Assembly: GCA_951804985.1 (NCBI GenBank)
Contig: OX638133.1
Coordinates: 3,306,501 to 3,370,500, forward strand
DNA from: Dryomyza anilis
Lineage: Eukaryota; Arthropoda; Insecta; Diptera; Dryomyzidae
DNA length: 64,000 nucleotides
Direction of reading: 5' to 3'
Shown piece after piece: positions 45,990 to 57,229 of this stretch. The notes below the pieces were generated by a model, which was not told the origin of the DNA, searched no databases, and was given only the letters and a program-made list of their open reading frames with translations. Both the position numbers and the translations under genes were made by a program. Each line of letters starts with the position of its first letter. Position 1 is the first letter of the stretch.

Positions 45990-47082
45990 ATGCGAATGGT
46001 ACGGTTTCAGTTCAATTAAAAACCTCTGTGACATAAAAGTTATAAAGTGTCGCGAAAACTAACGAATTCTTTGTTCTCTTCCGTTACAGTTTGTTTTACC
46101 TTGTCTCGCCTTGTGCGTGGCATTGGCCAGCTGCGCCGAGGAGGCTGCTGCCAATGATAAGTCTGCCGTCGCCACCAACGCCGCCGATGACTCCAAAACA
46201 GTCGAGAAACGTGGATTACATTTGGGCGATTATGGTCATCACCATCATCACGAACACATCAAGACTATCACCATCGAGAAGAAGGTACCAGTGCCTTACA
46301 CAGTAACCAAACATGTTCCCTACACGGTCGAGAAGAAAGTTCCTTACGAGGTGAAAATACCCGTGCCACAACCCTACTACGTCGAGAAGAAGGTGCCCGT
46401 GCATGTCAAGGAATACGTTAAGGTGCCCGTGCATGTGCCCAAACCGTACATTGTCGAAAAGAAGGTGCCCTACGAAGTTAAATACCCTGTTGACAAGCCA
46501 TACGAGGTGAAGGTATCCGTGCCACAGCCCTACGAAGTCATCAAGAAGATTCCATATGAGGTGAAAGTGCCAGTACCACAGCCCTATGATGTCATCAAGA
46601 AGATTCCATATGAAGTCAAATATGAGGTTGCAGTGCCCAAACCATATGAGGTCATCAAGAAAGTGCCCTATGAAGTGAAAGTGCCCGTGGAGAAACCATA
46701 CCCCGTCGAGGTCGAGAAACCATATCCCGTCGAGGTCGAGAAACCATATCCCGTGGTTGTCGAGAAGAAGGTACCATACGAGGTGAAATACCCCGTCGAC
46801 AAACCATACAACGTGTACGTCGACAAACCATATCCAGTGCATGTCAAGGTGCCCGTGCCACAGCCGTACGAGGTCGAAAAGAAGATCCCATACACCGTTG
46901 AGAAGCCAGTACCATATGAGGTCAAGGTGCCCATTGAGAAGCCATATCCAGTCTACTCAGAAGTCAAGGTGCCACTGCACAAAGAGATTCCAATCCCAGA
47001 AAAGTATCATGTTGAAGTGCCGATCATCCACAAGCAGGAACATTATGGACATCACGAATCTTACTCTCATCATCACCACTAA
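45990..47082 (+). CDS. Secreted Val/Pro/Lys/Tyr-rich repeat protein (cuticle/ECM type)
   Basis: There are two exons, 45990-45998 (ATG CGA ATG) and 46090-47082. The donor is atg|gtacgg, the acceptor ccgttacag and the intron 91 bp. The product is 333 residues. Residues 1-19 ([19 protein letters not shown]) are a clear signal peptide split after codon 3, the exon layout typical of insect cuticle genes. The mature chain begins acidic/Ala-rich, then has [11 protein letters not shown], then about 20 repeats of the types [15 protein letters not shown] and VEKPYPVE, and ends in a His-rich ESYSHHHH. There is no Cys after the signal and no chitin-binding R&R consensus. Tyr spaced every 8-12 residues could allow dityrosine or sclerotisation cross-links (inference). 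It resembles Drosophila repetitive secreted V/P/K/Y proteins, but I cannot name the orthologue. A TATA promoter fits strong stage-specific expression. Confidence 0.9.
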
Positions 47083-47182
47083 AAGGCATCGGAGTAGGAG
47101 TCGGAGTCGAAGACGCATCAACGCCACCATAGATCGCGTGAACAAGTTGAAACAAAACGAAACAAACATCTCAGCCAAAACC

Positions 47183-47188
47183 AATAAA
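47183..47188 (+). terminator. AATAAA of the cuticle-type gene
   Basis: The hexamer is in ccaataaaagtctg, 100 bases after the stop. A purine-rich aggaggagcaggaggaaaag block follows at 47255-47320. A later AATAAA near 47750 is an alternative. Confidence 0.5.
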
Positions 47189-47399
47189 AGTCTGTACGCA
47201 TTCGTCGTTGAGCTGGACGAGGAGTTGGAGAAGAACAAAAAAACAGTAGCCAAAGGAGGAGGAGCAGGAGGAAAAGGAGGAGCAGGAGGAATAGGAGGAG
47301 CAGGAGGATCATCATTTAATAAGACGAAATACTTCGTTTTATTACTGTATTATAAGCCAAATGTGTTATTTTTATACAAATTGACATTGTAGACTAGCA

Positions 47400-48388
47400 T
47401 AACGTATTTTAATAATAATTTTAAAGAAACACTCAAGCCTCAAGCATTTTTCTCTCTATTAGGACCAATTAGTTCCATTCAATTTCATGTAGCGCCCGAT
47501 GCTTTTAACACTTCTGATTAGCTCAACGTCGGAGTGAAAGTGCTTCGACAAGTGCAACAATGCATTTCGATTGCTTGTCTCTTTTTGGCACAAATGTTGC
47601 GCATGCGCCACATTGTTCCCGCTCTCTTCTGTACTCTCCGCAGCGCCATACATCATCCTCTGCAATGTTCGTTCATTCACGTTATGATGTAACTCTTGAT
47701 GGTGGCAGAGTCTTGCGTCACGTTTTAGAAATATGCATTGAGTAAAATAATAAACCGTACATAAAACAATGTTGCAATGCTGTTTTTACGCAGCAGTCAC
47801 TAAAGATGGCAACATTTCGCAAACCGTACATGAAATAAAATTACTTGCTGGGTAGCAATCATATGTAATTTGATTTAATTGTGCCCTCATTTACGCGCCA
47901 AAACGTTGCGGTTAATTGCTGTCTGTCGGTTTATGCAATGGAGCAATGAGTAATTGAAAAAAATAGAAAACAATTTGAATCATATCTATTGCGATCACTG
48001 CGCTGTTGAGTACATTTAAAAATTATAATGGAGCTGTACAGATTGGTTGTTTAACATATCGTTTTTGTAGACAAGCTTTACATTTTAAAATATTCCATTT
48101 AAAAAATGATTCTGACATATAATCTGAAAAATTCTTATCGAAGAACTCAACATTTAAACCAAATAATGAGTATAAATTGAATGGACTTTCTACACTAAGA
48201 AAACAAAGATGATTACCAGAAATATCACAGCCCTAAATATCAAGTTATTTACAAATTATTTAGATCGTCTTTGAGACAACCATCTCTCAAACATCCGTCA
48301 TATACGATAAATATTGGTGCAACCATTTTTCAAATTTACGATTATGTATAGCAACCATCAATTAAACATCTTACAAATAGGAAGATAG
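47400..48388. other. Intergenic, nothing recognised
   Basis: 47460-47740 is less AT-rich and has overlapping frames on both strands without a family signature. The rest is AT-rich. A phrase pair (ggttgtttaacatatc.tttt.gta; cttatcgaagaactca.catttaaacc) at 48040-48180 recurs at 48940-49080, so the block around the coding remnant is flanked by direct repeats. Confidence 0.45.
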
Positions 48389-48806
48389 TTGATGAATATT
48401 TGGAAAAGGTACTCCATTAGAATTCGCGGAGTAATTTTTATTGATTTGAAAGAAAATGAATCAAATGTATTTTTATTTATTCTAGAATTAAATCATTATC
48501 CTGGTCGCCATCGCCATCGTCTTTATAAATGCTTCGAAGGTAAAATTGTACGACTTGAGATTTCCGAACTTCAAAGTTGGCATATTATTTTTGGTGCGTC
48601 ATGTCCGATTGATAGTAAAAATGTTAACCGCGAGGAGTAAATTGCGGTTATGAATCGCTACAAAATCGGGTCTATGAAATTGAAAATGTTCGTGGACATT
48701 TACTTACTGCAGGCGTCATTCTACAGTGTGAGGAGGTATATCAGGACTTGACTGTGGCAGTGACAATCAGTGCAACTAAAATAATTTCAAATTTAAATGC
48801 ATATTA
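48389..48806 (+). pseudogene. Frame-broken coding remnant, unknown family
   Basis: The frame from 48389 reads IRGVIFIDLKENESNVFLFI, then GRHRHRLYKCFEGKIVRLEI, and stops at TAA 48638. One frame over, and directly after, it continues VNCGYESLQNRVYEIENVRG, HLLTAGVILQCEEVYQDLTV, to TAA at 48804. The two halves have coding-like composition (Cys, Trp, mixed polar residues) and meet at ..NRE/VNCG.., as expected of one gene with a single-base frameshift. No intron fits. I do not recognise the family. It could also be a sequencing error in a real gene. Confidence 0.4.
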
Positions 48807-49119
48807 ATTTAAAGCTTTTTAATTTAGCTTTTGATTTTTCATTATTATTGTCTATTTTTATATTTATTTGATATATCATTCGATTATTTACTTTTCCAAA
48901 AATTTATGGAATTAATCAAATGACTAACTGACTAACTGGTTGTTTAACATATCATTTTCGTAGAGAAGATTTATATTTTAAAATGTACCATTTAAAAATG
49001 TTTCTGACAAATAATCTGACAACTTCTTATCGAAGAACTCAGCATTTAAACCAAATAATAAGTATAAAATAATAAGTATAAATCGAATGGTCTTTCATCT
49101 TTTATATCAAATACATTTT

Positions 49120-49810
49120 AAAATGATTCTAGGATTCCTTTGGACTACGTTGATCGATTGAAATAATTTAAATAATAATAGTTTGGCACTACAGTCCTAT
49201 AAGAACTTATACCGAGCTCTCTCACCATTTTGAGCTGTGCGTGCTATATTGTACTCAAATTTAAAAGGCAAATTAAATCTGCAAAATCCACCTATAAAAT
49301 ATGCCAAATTGGCCCCTCTACGAAGCTCATTTCTCGAGTTATGTGCGATTAAAGAAATGTTTTAAAGATTTTAAGATTCTTTTTGATTCCGTTGATCGAT
49401 TCAAATAATTTAAAAGGCAAATTAAATCTGCAAAATCCACCTATGAAATATGCCAACTTTGACCCCTCCACGATGCTCCGTTCTCAAGTTATGAGCGATT
49501 AAAGAAATGTTTTAAGGATTCTAGGTTTTCTTTGGATTCCGTTAATCCATTGAAATAATTTAAAAGGCAAATTAAATCTGCAAAATCCATCTATAAAATA
49601 TGCCAACTTTGACTCCTCTACGACTCTCCGTTCTCGTTATGAGCGATTAAAGAAATGTTTTAAGGATTCTAGGATTTCTTTGGATTCCGTAGATCGATTG
49701 AAATAATTTAAAATGCAAATTAAATCTGCAGATTCTGGGAATACTTTCGATTCCGTTGATCAAATGAATTAATTTAAATGGCGAATTAAATCTAAATAAA
49801 CTCAGAGTAT
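49120..49810. repeat. ~150-bp tandem repeat, about 4.5 copies
   Basis: Units start near 49131 (partial), 49372, 49521, 49671 and 49737 (short). Each reads tttggattccgttgatcgat, tgaaataatttaaaaggcaa, attaaatctgcaaaatccac, then gagcgattaaagaaatgttt. The first copy is interrupted by a SINE fragment (tttggcactacagtcctata) at about 49187-49265. Confidence 0.85.
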
Positions 49811-49884
49811 TGATTAATTTATTTCTCACCAAGTTTTATATATCGATAAAATAAAATACGTATTTTAATTTTTTATTTTTTACA

Positions 49885-50044
49885 TATTTTATTTTTTATT
49901 GAAAAAAGAAGAAAAGCAGCGCATTATGAAACGTCAAAAGTCCACTTGGTATCGATATCGAGATATCGATACCAAGTGGACTTTTGACGTTTAGTACTGC
50001 GCTGCTTTTCTTCTTCTTTTTTCAATAAGCTAAAAAATAAAATA
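49885..50044. repeat. 160-bp near-perfect palindrome with two DRE sites, upstream of Roc2
   Basis: The arms of about 75 bp are centred at 49960. The innermost part, cgtcaaaagtccacttgg plus tatcgatatc, is mirrored exactly by gatatcgata plus ccaagtggacttttgacg. Outward, aagaagaaaagcagcgc pairs with gcgctgcttttcttctt, and tattttattttttattg pairs imperfectly with caataagctaaaaaataaaa. TATCGATA, the DREF-binding core, occurs once per arm (49950-49957 and 49964-49971). The ATG of Roc2 is 82 bases after the right arm, so it is probably promoter sequence. It could form a cruciform, or a long hairpin if transcribed. Confidence 0.85.
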
Positions 50045-50125
50045 CGAGGAAATTTGGTTTGAAGAGAATGCAAACAAATTTAATTAAACAATATAATAAT
50101 AAATTGTAAATAAATCAACATAAAA

Positions 50126-50267
50126 ATGGCAGATCGTGATGAAAATTCATCGGACAAATTGATTGAACCTGAAAAGATGTTCACACTGAAGAAATGGAAC
50201 GCAGTGGCGATGTGGAGCTGGGATGTGGAGTGCGACATTTGTGCCATTTGTAGGGTCCAAGTAATGG
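50126..50267 (+). CDS. Roc2: Roc2 (Rbx2) RING-box protein, first exon only
   Basis: ATG (aaaatggca context) opens 47 codons, ending atgg|gtaagt. The encoded start is [20 protein letters not shown], then [20 protein letters not shown] and [27 protein letters not shown] is the signature N-terminus of Rbx-type RING-H2 subunits: it forms the beta strand inserted into cullin, followed by the first zinc-binding Cys pair (C36, C39) and C42. The acidic/Ser N-terminus fits Roc2/Rbx2 (cullin-5 partner) rather than Roc1. The protein is the E2-recruiting subunit of cullin-RING ubiquitin ligases. The remaining ~60 residues of the RING are not visible downstream: no exon encoding the rest was found in 50268-51867, nor on the + strand inside the Tret1 locus. 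It is partial: a distant next exon, an assembly break, or a pseudogene. Confidence 0.8.
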
Positions 50268-51867
50268 GTAAGTAAAAAAACTTGAATTTGCAAGGGAAAT
50301 GAAGCCTTATCATATTTTTAATTCATATTGACACCAAGTGAGACAGAAACTCTCAGAAAACATTGGGTAGCTTTGGTTTAACCGGCCGCTGAAATTCTGC
50401 GCGTAGATGATCGATAATCTTCAAATCTTATGTTTACTTTTTTTATCTATATGAAAGTATATAAACAGCGTCTTTTAGGCAGGGTAACAGAAATCTCTGA
50501 TTGAGGAGTTTATAGGATTCTAAGGATTCATTAAGACATGCTGCTTCACGTATTGTTTATTTTCCCCCGACAACTGAAACTTTTTCCAGCCGCAACTATA
50601 TAGAACTTATATTTATATAGTTTGGCGCAACAGTCCTGAAGAACTTAGGCCGAACTCTCTTACTATATATTTGTATTCAAAGTTTTGGGACCTACAGTTT
50701 TATAACGAATCCGTACGTCGGGTGAGAGCTTTTCATATGCAATATTTACTCTCGAAGGTTTGCAATTTACCGCCGAGAGGTAACGCGCTATAAAAAAATG
50801 GTTTCTATGAAATGATGTTGTTAGTCCCAGCCGAGATTTGAACATGGGACCTTTTGGCTCGCAGTCCAACGAACTGACCTCTGAGCTACCGACGCTACTA
50901 GATATCTTAGAAGTCGTATAAATTCTATACAGTTGACAACATGTCCCTCCTGCTACGAATATAATAGTTGACAGTTTTCAATAATAACGTGGTATGCAGA
51001 TAGAAATCTGCCCAAAATTTTAATTGTGTATTTATTGAAAACTTGTAATATTTTGAAATTAATGTTTAATACTTTCAATTGATTTTTTTTTATTTTGTTT
51101 AATAACTTGGAATTAATTCTGAATTACACTTAAAATTGTATTTCTGAATTAAAAGACATATTTTCTGAATTTCAAATAGAATTTTTGAATTGCAAATAGA
51201 ATTTCTGAATTACAACTGGAATTTATGAATTACACTCCAGAACTTTTAAATTAAATTTTTTTAATTTTTTTTATTTATTTGTGGAGTTTGTGGAGTTTGT
51301 GGAGTCGCATTAATTCTTATTGTTTTCTGCAATAAATCAAACAATCAATAAACTTAGTTACCACATATTTATTTCAATTATTTAATACATTAAATATCCT
51401 ATAATTTATTTTTTCAATTGCAAGAAATTGCATTTTTTTTTGTTTGTTAGTTTTAACATTTGCTTAAGCTAGACAAGGAAACTATGAAAAATATAAACAT
51501 GTTTTTAAAACAAAAAAAATATATTTTAATATCATCTCTAAAGTAGGGTGCTATACAAATTTTGTTAAGGGGGCTGCAACGAAATAAATTAACCTACAAA
51601 TTTGATTTTTAAGCGCGAGTAATGTTAATAATTATTGCGTTGTTGCAATCACAATTAGTAAATTTGATACCATTATCAAACAACTTACATAATAAAGAAA
51701 ACTACACACATCGTCTCGTGCCAGTTCATTGCAAATGATACTACGAAACGATGCACTGTGGCACATTTAGCTTAATGACTACTTAAAAGTTAATTTTTGG
51801 TCTCTCCTCCCAGTTGAATTATCTGACAGCGCAAAGTAGGCAAATTTCCTAGCATTCGAGTGTAAAT
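50268..51867. other. Between Roc2 exon 1 and the Tret1 stop
   Basis: AT-rich. It contains a SINE (50619-50896) and then a degenerate stretch of gaattt/aaattc phrases (51050-51270). Minus-strand AATAAA candidates for Tret1 (plus-strand tttatt) lie near 51370 and 51590. No Roc2 RING exon was found. Confidence 0.5.
50619..50896 (-). mobile_element. tRNA-derived SINE, copy 1
   Basis: Read on the minus strand, the head is tRNA-like: ggtagctcagaggtcag (A box), then gttggactgcgagcc, then a B-box-like catgttcaaatct. The body matches 63638-63924, including gggtgagagcttttcat and ctgccgagaggtaacgcgc-type phrases, and ends at the plus-strand agtttggcgcaacagtcct. Confidence 0.8.
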
Positions 51868-54800
51868 TTACATATTGAAAGACAGCGGCTTAATGTTGGC
51901 CACCGAGGACATGCGTCGCACGCGTCCCATCATCTTGCGTTCGATGTCCTCGAGCGTTTTGCCTTGCGTCTCGGGCACGCAGAATATCACAAAGAACAAA
52001 CCGACAAAACAAATTGAGCCGAACAACCAGAATGCACCATGTGCGCCCATGGTATCTGTGACATACAAATCATTAGAAATTGAATTTTAAAAAAATCTTC
52101 CATTTTTAACTCACCAATCATGTCGCGGAACGTTTTGGTCACAATAAACGTGCAGGACCAGTTGAAGGCTGTGGCCACCGAAGCAGCGGAGCCGCGTATT
52201 TTCGAGGGCAAAATTTCGCCCATCATCAGCCAGGGTATCGGTCCAAAGCCGAGCGAGAAACCAAGCACATATATGACGAAACTAGCCAAAGGCAACCAGC
52301 CGACGTTCGAAATATCCATGCCGCTCGACTTGCAGTAGAAAAAGCCGCCAAGTGTGAACAATGTAATGATCATTGAAATGTCGGAAATATAAAGTAAAAT
52401 CTGTTGAATATAAAACAGAGATTATACGACGCTTTATTATAAATCAAAAGTATTACCTTGCGGCCAAGCCTATCAATCAACATTGTAGCAATAAAAGTAG
52501 CTATAAAGTTGACTATGCCCACAATGATTGTACACACATTGCCGTCTATGGTTGAGCCGGCATCCTGAAAGATCGATACCGTGTAGAAGATGACCGCATT
52601 AATGCCGCTGAGTTGTTGGAAAAACATGAGGCCCAATGAAATCGACAACGGCTTTAGATTGTTGCGACGCAACAGCTCCAACATGGTGTTTCTTGAGCCC
52701 TGTCGATCCGAGTCGGCCTGTGAGCGCATTAATCCCTTCAACTCGGGCTCGACGTCTGCTGCTTTGCCGCGCAACCAGACGAGCGCCTTGCGTGCGCTAT
52801 CCTCACGGTTGCGCGAGACGAACCAACGCGGTGTCTCCGGTATGAGAAACATTAGTATGAGAAAAGGTACTGGCAGCGCGCCACCTAAGAACGCCAACAT
52901 GGACCAGTCCATGTAGGTGCCGGCGACGAAACAAAGCAATATGCCAATGTTGCCAAATGCTGTTGGCAGCAAGCCCAATGTGCCGCGCACCTCCGGTTGT
53001 ACAGTTTCACCTAAATAGACGGGCAACGACAGCGAAGCGATGCCAACACAGAAACCGGCGAGGGCGCGTCCGGCCAAAACCATGCCAACATTTACGGCGC
53101 ATGCGATGAGCAGCCATGAGACGATGAAGGGCACTGCCGTAGCTAAGATAGTGTTACGCCTGCCCAAGTACTCAATTAAGGGACCGCCTGATATGCCACC
53201 CGCCAGACCAGCTAGCGGCATGAGACCGCCCACCCAGGAGGCCTATGTGACAAAGTCATTATTAGTCAAAAAATCATTATAAATGCTATGTAGTTGTGCG
53301 CTCACCGATTGTGGAGTTACTTCAAAGGAGGTGATATTGCGATCAGTCATCGAAACCAGCGCAGGTGAGGTGTATGCTGAGGCAAAGCCCACCACGAGGG
53401 AGCCCAAGGACACGGCAATGGCAGCAAGAACCTGAAATAATTGAACATTATGTGAAATGTTTAAAGTATGGTATTTTGGAAGCGCGTTTGACTGGATTTT
53501 GTATAAATTGCTACCCCTTTTATGACGAAACTGTATTAAAAACAAATAAGTCACATTTTAAGCTGTTTTATAAGATAGAAATTAAATATTTAGAAGTTAT
53601 TCCGTTATACAATCAAAATATTACATTTTTTATTTATTATTTCAATATTGAAAAATTTTAATAATTTTTAGTATGCTCATTTTCAAAGTTATATTTTAAA
53701 CTATACAATTTTCTTAGTGCCTCTGTCAGTATTTGAAAACGAATTCCCAAATGACGTAATTTTTAAGAAATTTTAATATTTTCAAAATCAAATGACATGA
53801 AATCCAAATAGGTGTGACGAAATTTTCACGTCAAATTTTCGTTTCGTTCGTTTGGAAATACAGAAAATAGGTATTATCTACTGACAACATAGAAAGGTCT
53901 ATGATAGTTTAATAACATATCGTCACTATCATGCCAAAGGGGCGAATGTGCAATTTTTGACATTTGCGTTTTTTTACATTTTTGAATGTAGTTTATTCTC
54001 AAGTATGATGTGTTGGATATTTATAGCCACAAAAGACAAAACCAAAAGGGCGAATTTGAAAAATTGAAAATCTTGTCATGCCAAAAGGACGAATCTTTTC
54101 GTTTTTCGCCATAACTTTTTATTGGTATTAGATAAAATAGTAGTGTAAAGGCATTTTTTATTTATTTTCAAAGCACCTATCGATCTGCATCATTAATTAA
54201 AAATATTTTGCCTAACTTTAATTTGCCATTTGTTATTTGCAAGCAATTTTTTTGCAAAATATTTATAATTAATGATGCAGAAGGTGCTTTGAAAGCAATT
54301 AATAATTGCCTTTACATCACTATTTTATCTTGTACCATTAAGAAGTTATAGCAAAAAAACGAAAAGATTCGCCCTTTTGGCACGACAAGATTATCAATTT
54401 TTCCAATTTCTTCGTTTTTTTGCTATAACTTTTTATTGGTGCAAGATAAAATATTAGGTGTAAAGGTATTAATTGTTTGTTTTTAAAGCACCTATCGATT
54501 GGCATTTTGCCAAAACGTTTTTTTCCTGCAAATAACAAATGGCAAATTAATGTTTGACAAAATATTTTTAATTAATGATGCAGATCGATAGGTGCTTTAA
54601 AAGCAAACAATGAATGTCTCTACATTACTATTTTATCTTGCGCTAATAAAAAGTTATAGCATAAAAAATAAAAATATTTTCGTTTTGATCAGGACATAGC
54701 CTTACAAAATCCTTATTTATAATTCAGTAGGTTGTCCAAATCTAAAGATATTTTATATACGTTATAATAATTGACAAATAAACCAAAATAACGGAAAAAA

Positions 54801-55266
54801 GGAAAAAAAATATAAATTTTGCTAATTTTTAAAGCACTTCAAACTTTAAAATTTGAATTCCCAACATTTTTAAAAATGCACAATCGCCCCTTTGTCATGA
54901 CAGTGACGATATGTATGTTGTATATTAAAAATTCAATATTCAATCGAATAAAATTCTCCCGAACGAATATTTTGTATTGAAATTGAATTTATCTCCATAC
55001 AAAAATGTTGGTCCGTAGAAAAAGTTCTTTAAAATTGATGGGCCTGTATATTAGAAATATCAAAAATTAATCAAAGTGCTTAATAAAAATTTGGTTTTTG
55101 TATAGATTTTTCTTAAAATTAAAATAAAATTGGAACTATCTATTAATATAGCAACTTAAATATAAAATAAAATTATAGTAACCTGAGAAAATGTGCAAAT
55201 GGCTTTGGGTTCATCGGCTGGTACAGAGAATGACACATGAGTGTCAGCGCGCATTAAGATTTTCAT
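51868..55266 (-). CDS. Tret1: Facilitated trehalose transporter Tret1, short isoform
   Basis: This is a MFS sugar porter with 12 membrane segments that moves trehalose down its gradient from fat body to haemolymph. Exons are 55266-55183, 53431-53306, 53242-52457, 52400-52115 and 52055-51868, all with GT/AG sites and matching phases, giving 489 residues. The start [20 protein letters not shown] and the end [11 protein letters not shown] match insect Tret1. Motifs: GRR at 97-99, PETPRW at 205-210, QQLSG (sugar pocket) at 279-283, DRLGRK at 327-332, and PETQGK at 455-460. This is the family's usual length for the short form. An in-frame upstream ATG in exon 1 ([12 protein letters not shown]...) is probably 5' UTR, since an acceptor-like ttgttag precedes it. 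The 1.75-kb intron after exon 1 carries a TIR element. Confidence 0.95.
53917..54912. mobile_element. Non-autonomous TIR element, copy 2 (in Tret1 intron)
   Basis: The left atatcgtcactatcatgcca and the right tgtcatgacagtgacgatat are inverted, matching 153-1475. Internal units (gcccttttggca; aactttttattggtgcaa; tgatgcagatcgataggtgc) are the same but fewer. No open frame. Confidence 0.8.
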
Positions 55267-55454
55267 CTTGTTCAATTTTATTTTTACCAATTTATGATGG
55301 TATATGCGACGTGTTAATTTTTTAGCTATTACAAATATATAAAATATTTTCTCAAAAATAAACCTCATGAAAACTAACAATAAAAAGTGAAATTTGCAAT
55401 GATAAAAGAATATTTGAATATTTCAATAATGGTTTTTTCATAAATTGTTCGATT

Positions 55455-56030
55455 TTTAATCAGGGACCACAGAGAATCGCAATTGGGACCGGAACCATTT
55501 CGATTTTTGGAACCCGAACTGGAATAGAAACCGCCACGAAAAAATGTGTGGAACCGTATTCGGAACTCATATATATTTTTTGTTAGAATCGGAACTAGCA
55601 CCTGTATTTTAAAAATCTTGGAATCGCAACCGATATGCCAAAGGATTTTAGTCCCTGTCAGGGATCGCAAAGAAACGGAATCGAATCTGTTTCGATTTTT
55701 GGAACACGAACTGGAATCGTAACCGTTATTAAAAAATGTGAGAAACCGAAATCGGATCCCATATTTTTTTTTTGTTGAACCCGCATTGTTATTTTAAAAA
55801 TCTTGGAAGCGAAACCGATATTCCAAAGGGTTTTAGTCTCTGTCAGGGATCACAAAGAAACGGATTCGGATGCGTTTCGATTTTTGGAACACGAAATGGA
55901 ATCGAAACCAATATTAAAAAATGTGAGGAACCAAAATCGGATCCCGTATATTTTTTTGTTGGAACCGGTAACGCTATTTTAAAAATCTTGAAACCAAAAC
56001 CGATATTCCAAAGGGTTTTAGTCCCTGATT
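55455..56030. repeat. ~185-198-bp tandem repeat, about 3 copies
   Basis: Units start at cagggaccacagagaatcgc (55461), cagggatcgcaaagaaacgg (about 55659) and cagggatcacaaagaaacgg (about 55847). They share tttcgatttttggaacacga, ttttaaaaatcttgga and ccaaaggrttttagtccctg. It lies just upstream of the short-isoform exon of Tret1. Confidence 0.8.
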
Positions 56031-56414
56031 TTATCAATTGAATTCTCAATTACTTTCGTTTTTTCGTTTGTATTTGTTTCATTCGAAATTATGTTCAATA
56101 GAAATGTTACAGATGTCATTTTATTTGTTGTTATAAGCGAGATATTTTTTTTTTCAATATTGAATTTTAAAATATTTGTTAAATATTTTTCGACCTCATA
56201 AATTATTATGTGGTTTTTATAGTATGCTCTGGGTCACTTCAATTAAAAACACTATTTTATATTTTTAATTATTTTCGCTTTGCCCAATATTTCGGTTTCC
56301 ATTAGAAGGCATCTTCAGGGAAACACATAAACGTTAATGTTCAATATTAAAATAAGTGTTTAAAGCTAGTGTTACTACAACAGCGACTTAATGTATTAAT
56401 TAAATGTATTAATT

Positions 56415-56578
56415 ATATCGTCGTTGTAGAACTAAAAGCCACCAACTACATTTTCAAAATGCCAATTGTTCATTTACAAAAATCTTTATATATCTTTCAA
56501 TTTTTGATCGATGAGGTCAATATTTGTATCAAATGATAAGAAAATGTGAATCTATCAATTGGTATTTCAACTTTAAAT
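56415..56578. mobile_element. MITE, 'atatcgtcgttgtaga' family, truncated copy C
   Basis: The left end atatcgtcgttgtagaacta and the body gtgaatctatcaattggtat match 8613-8862. The right inverted end is missing after tttcaacttta. Confidence 0.7.
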
Positions 56579-57229
56579 CTCTGTTGAAACATTGTTTTAT
56601 TTTATTGCTGCAGCATAATGCATAATTAAAAGCAACATATTGCAGTCAAATTTTGTGTTTATTTTTAAACTACCATGCGATTTATTCCACATGTTTATTT
56701 TTTTATAATTTTTCTTTTTAACATAAATGCGCAGAACTGTCGCACGTAAAATATGTAGCTACTACTAGCAGACACAACGTAGATGCGGACTGAAAAACGC
56801 AAAATGCGACCTTGAAACGCGTTTTTATCGTAAAAAATGTTGAATATCGTAAACGCAATACAGAATTTCTGGGGGGGTGCGTTGGTTAGAGCTAATTTCT
56901 GGTTGATCGTGCGCTTTGACAGCAGACTGCAATGGCAGAGACCTTGTTACATTGTGCGTGACTACGCAAAATTTAAATGTGGGATTTTCTGTATAATTTT
57001 TGTGTGAATTTTTCGACTTCCTGCTGTTTTTTTTTGTATTTTTTATATTAGTTCTGAAATTTACTTTCTATTGATATTTTAATATTTGATAACAAAAATT
57101 AAAATTTGATACAAAAAAAATGTATATTCATAGAGCTTAAATGGTTTTAGTTTGAATTATTCTTTTCTCTTATTTTCCTTTTTTTATATACGGACATACT
57201 CTGAAATTAACTTTTCAACGAAATTTAAG

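Noticed and set aside
46841..47392. 183-codon frame overlapping the 3' end of the cuticle-type gene, and minus-strand frames opposite it
   Set aside because: The Arg/Ser/His composition is an off-frame reading of the KVPYEVK repeat and of the purine-rich 3' UTR.
51875..53282. Plus-strand frames opposite Tret1
   Set aside because: Shadows of the GC-rich Tret1 coding exons, which are established by motif, length and splice phase on the minus strand.
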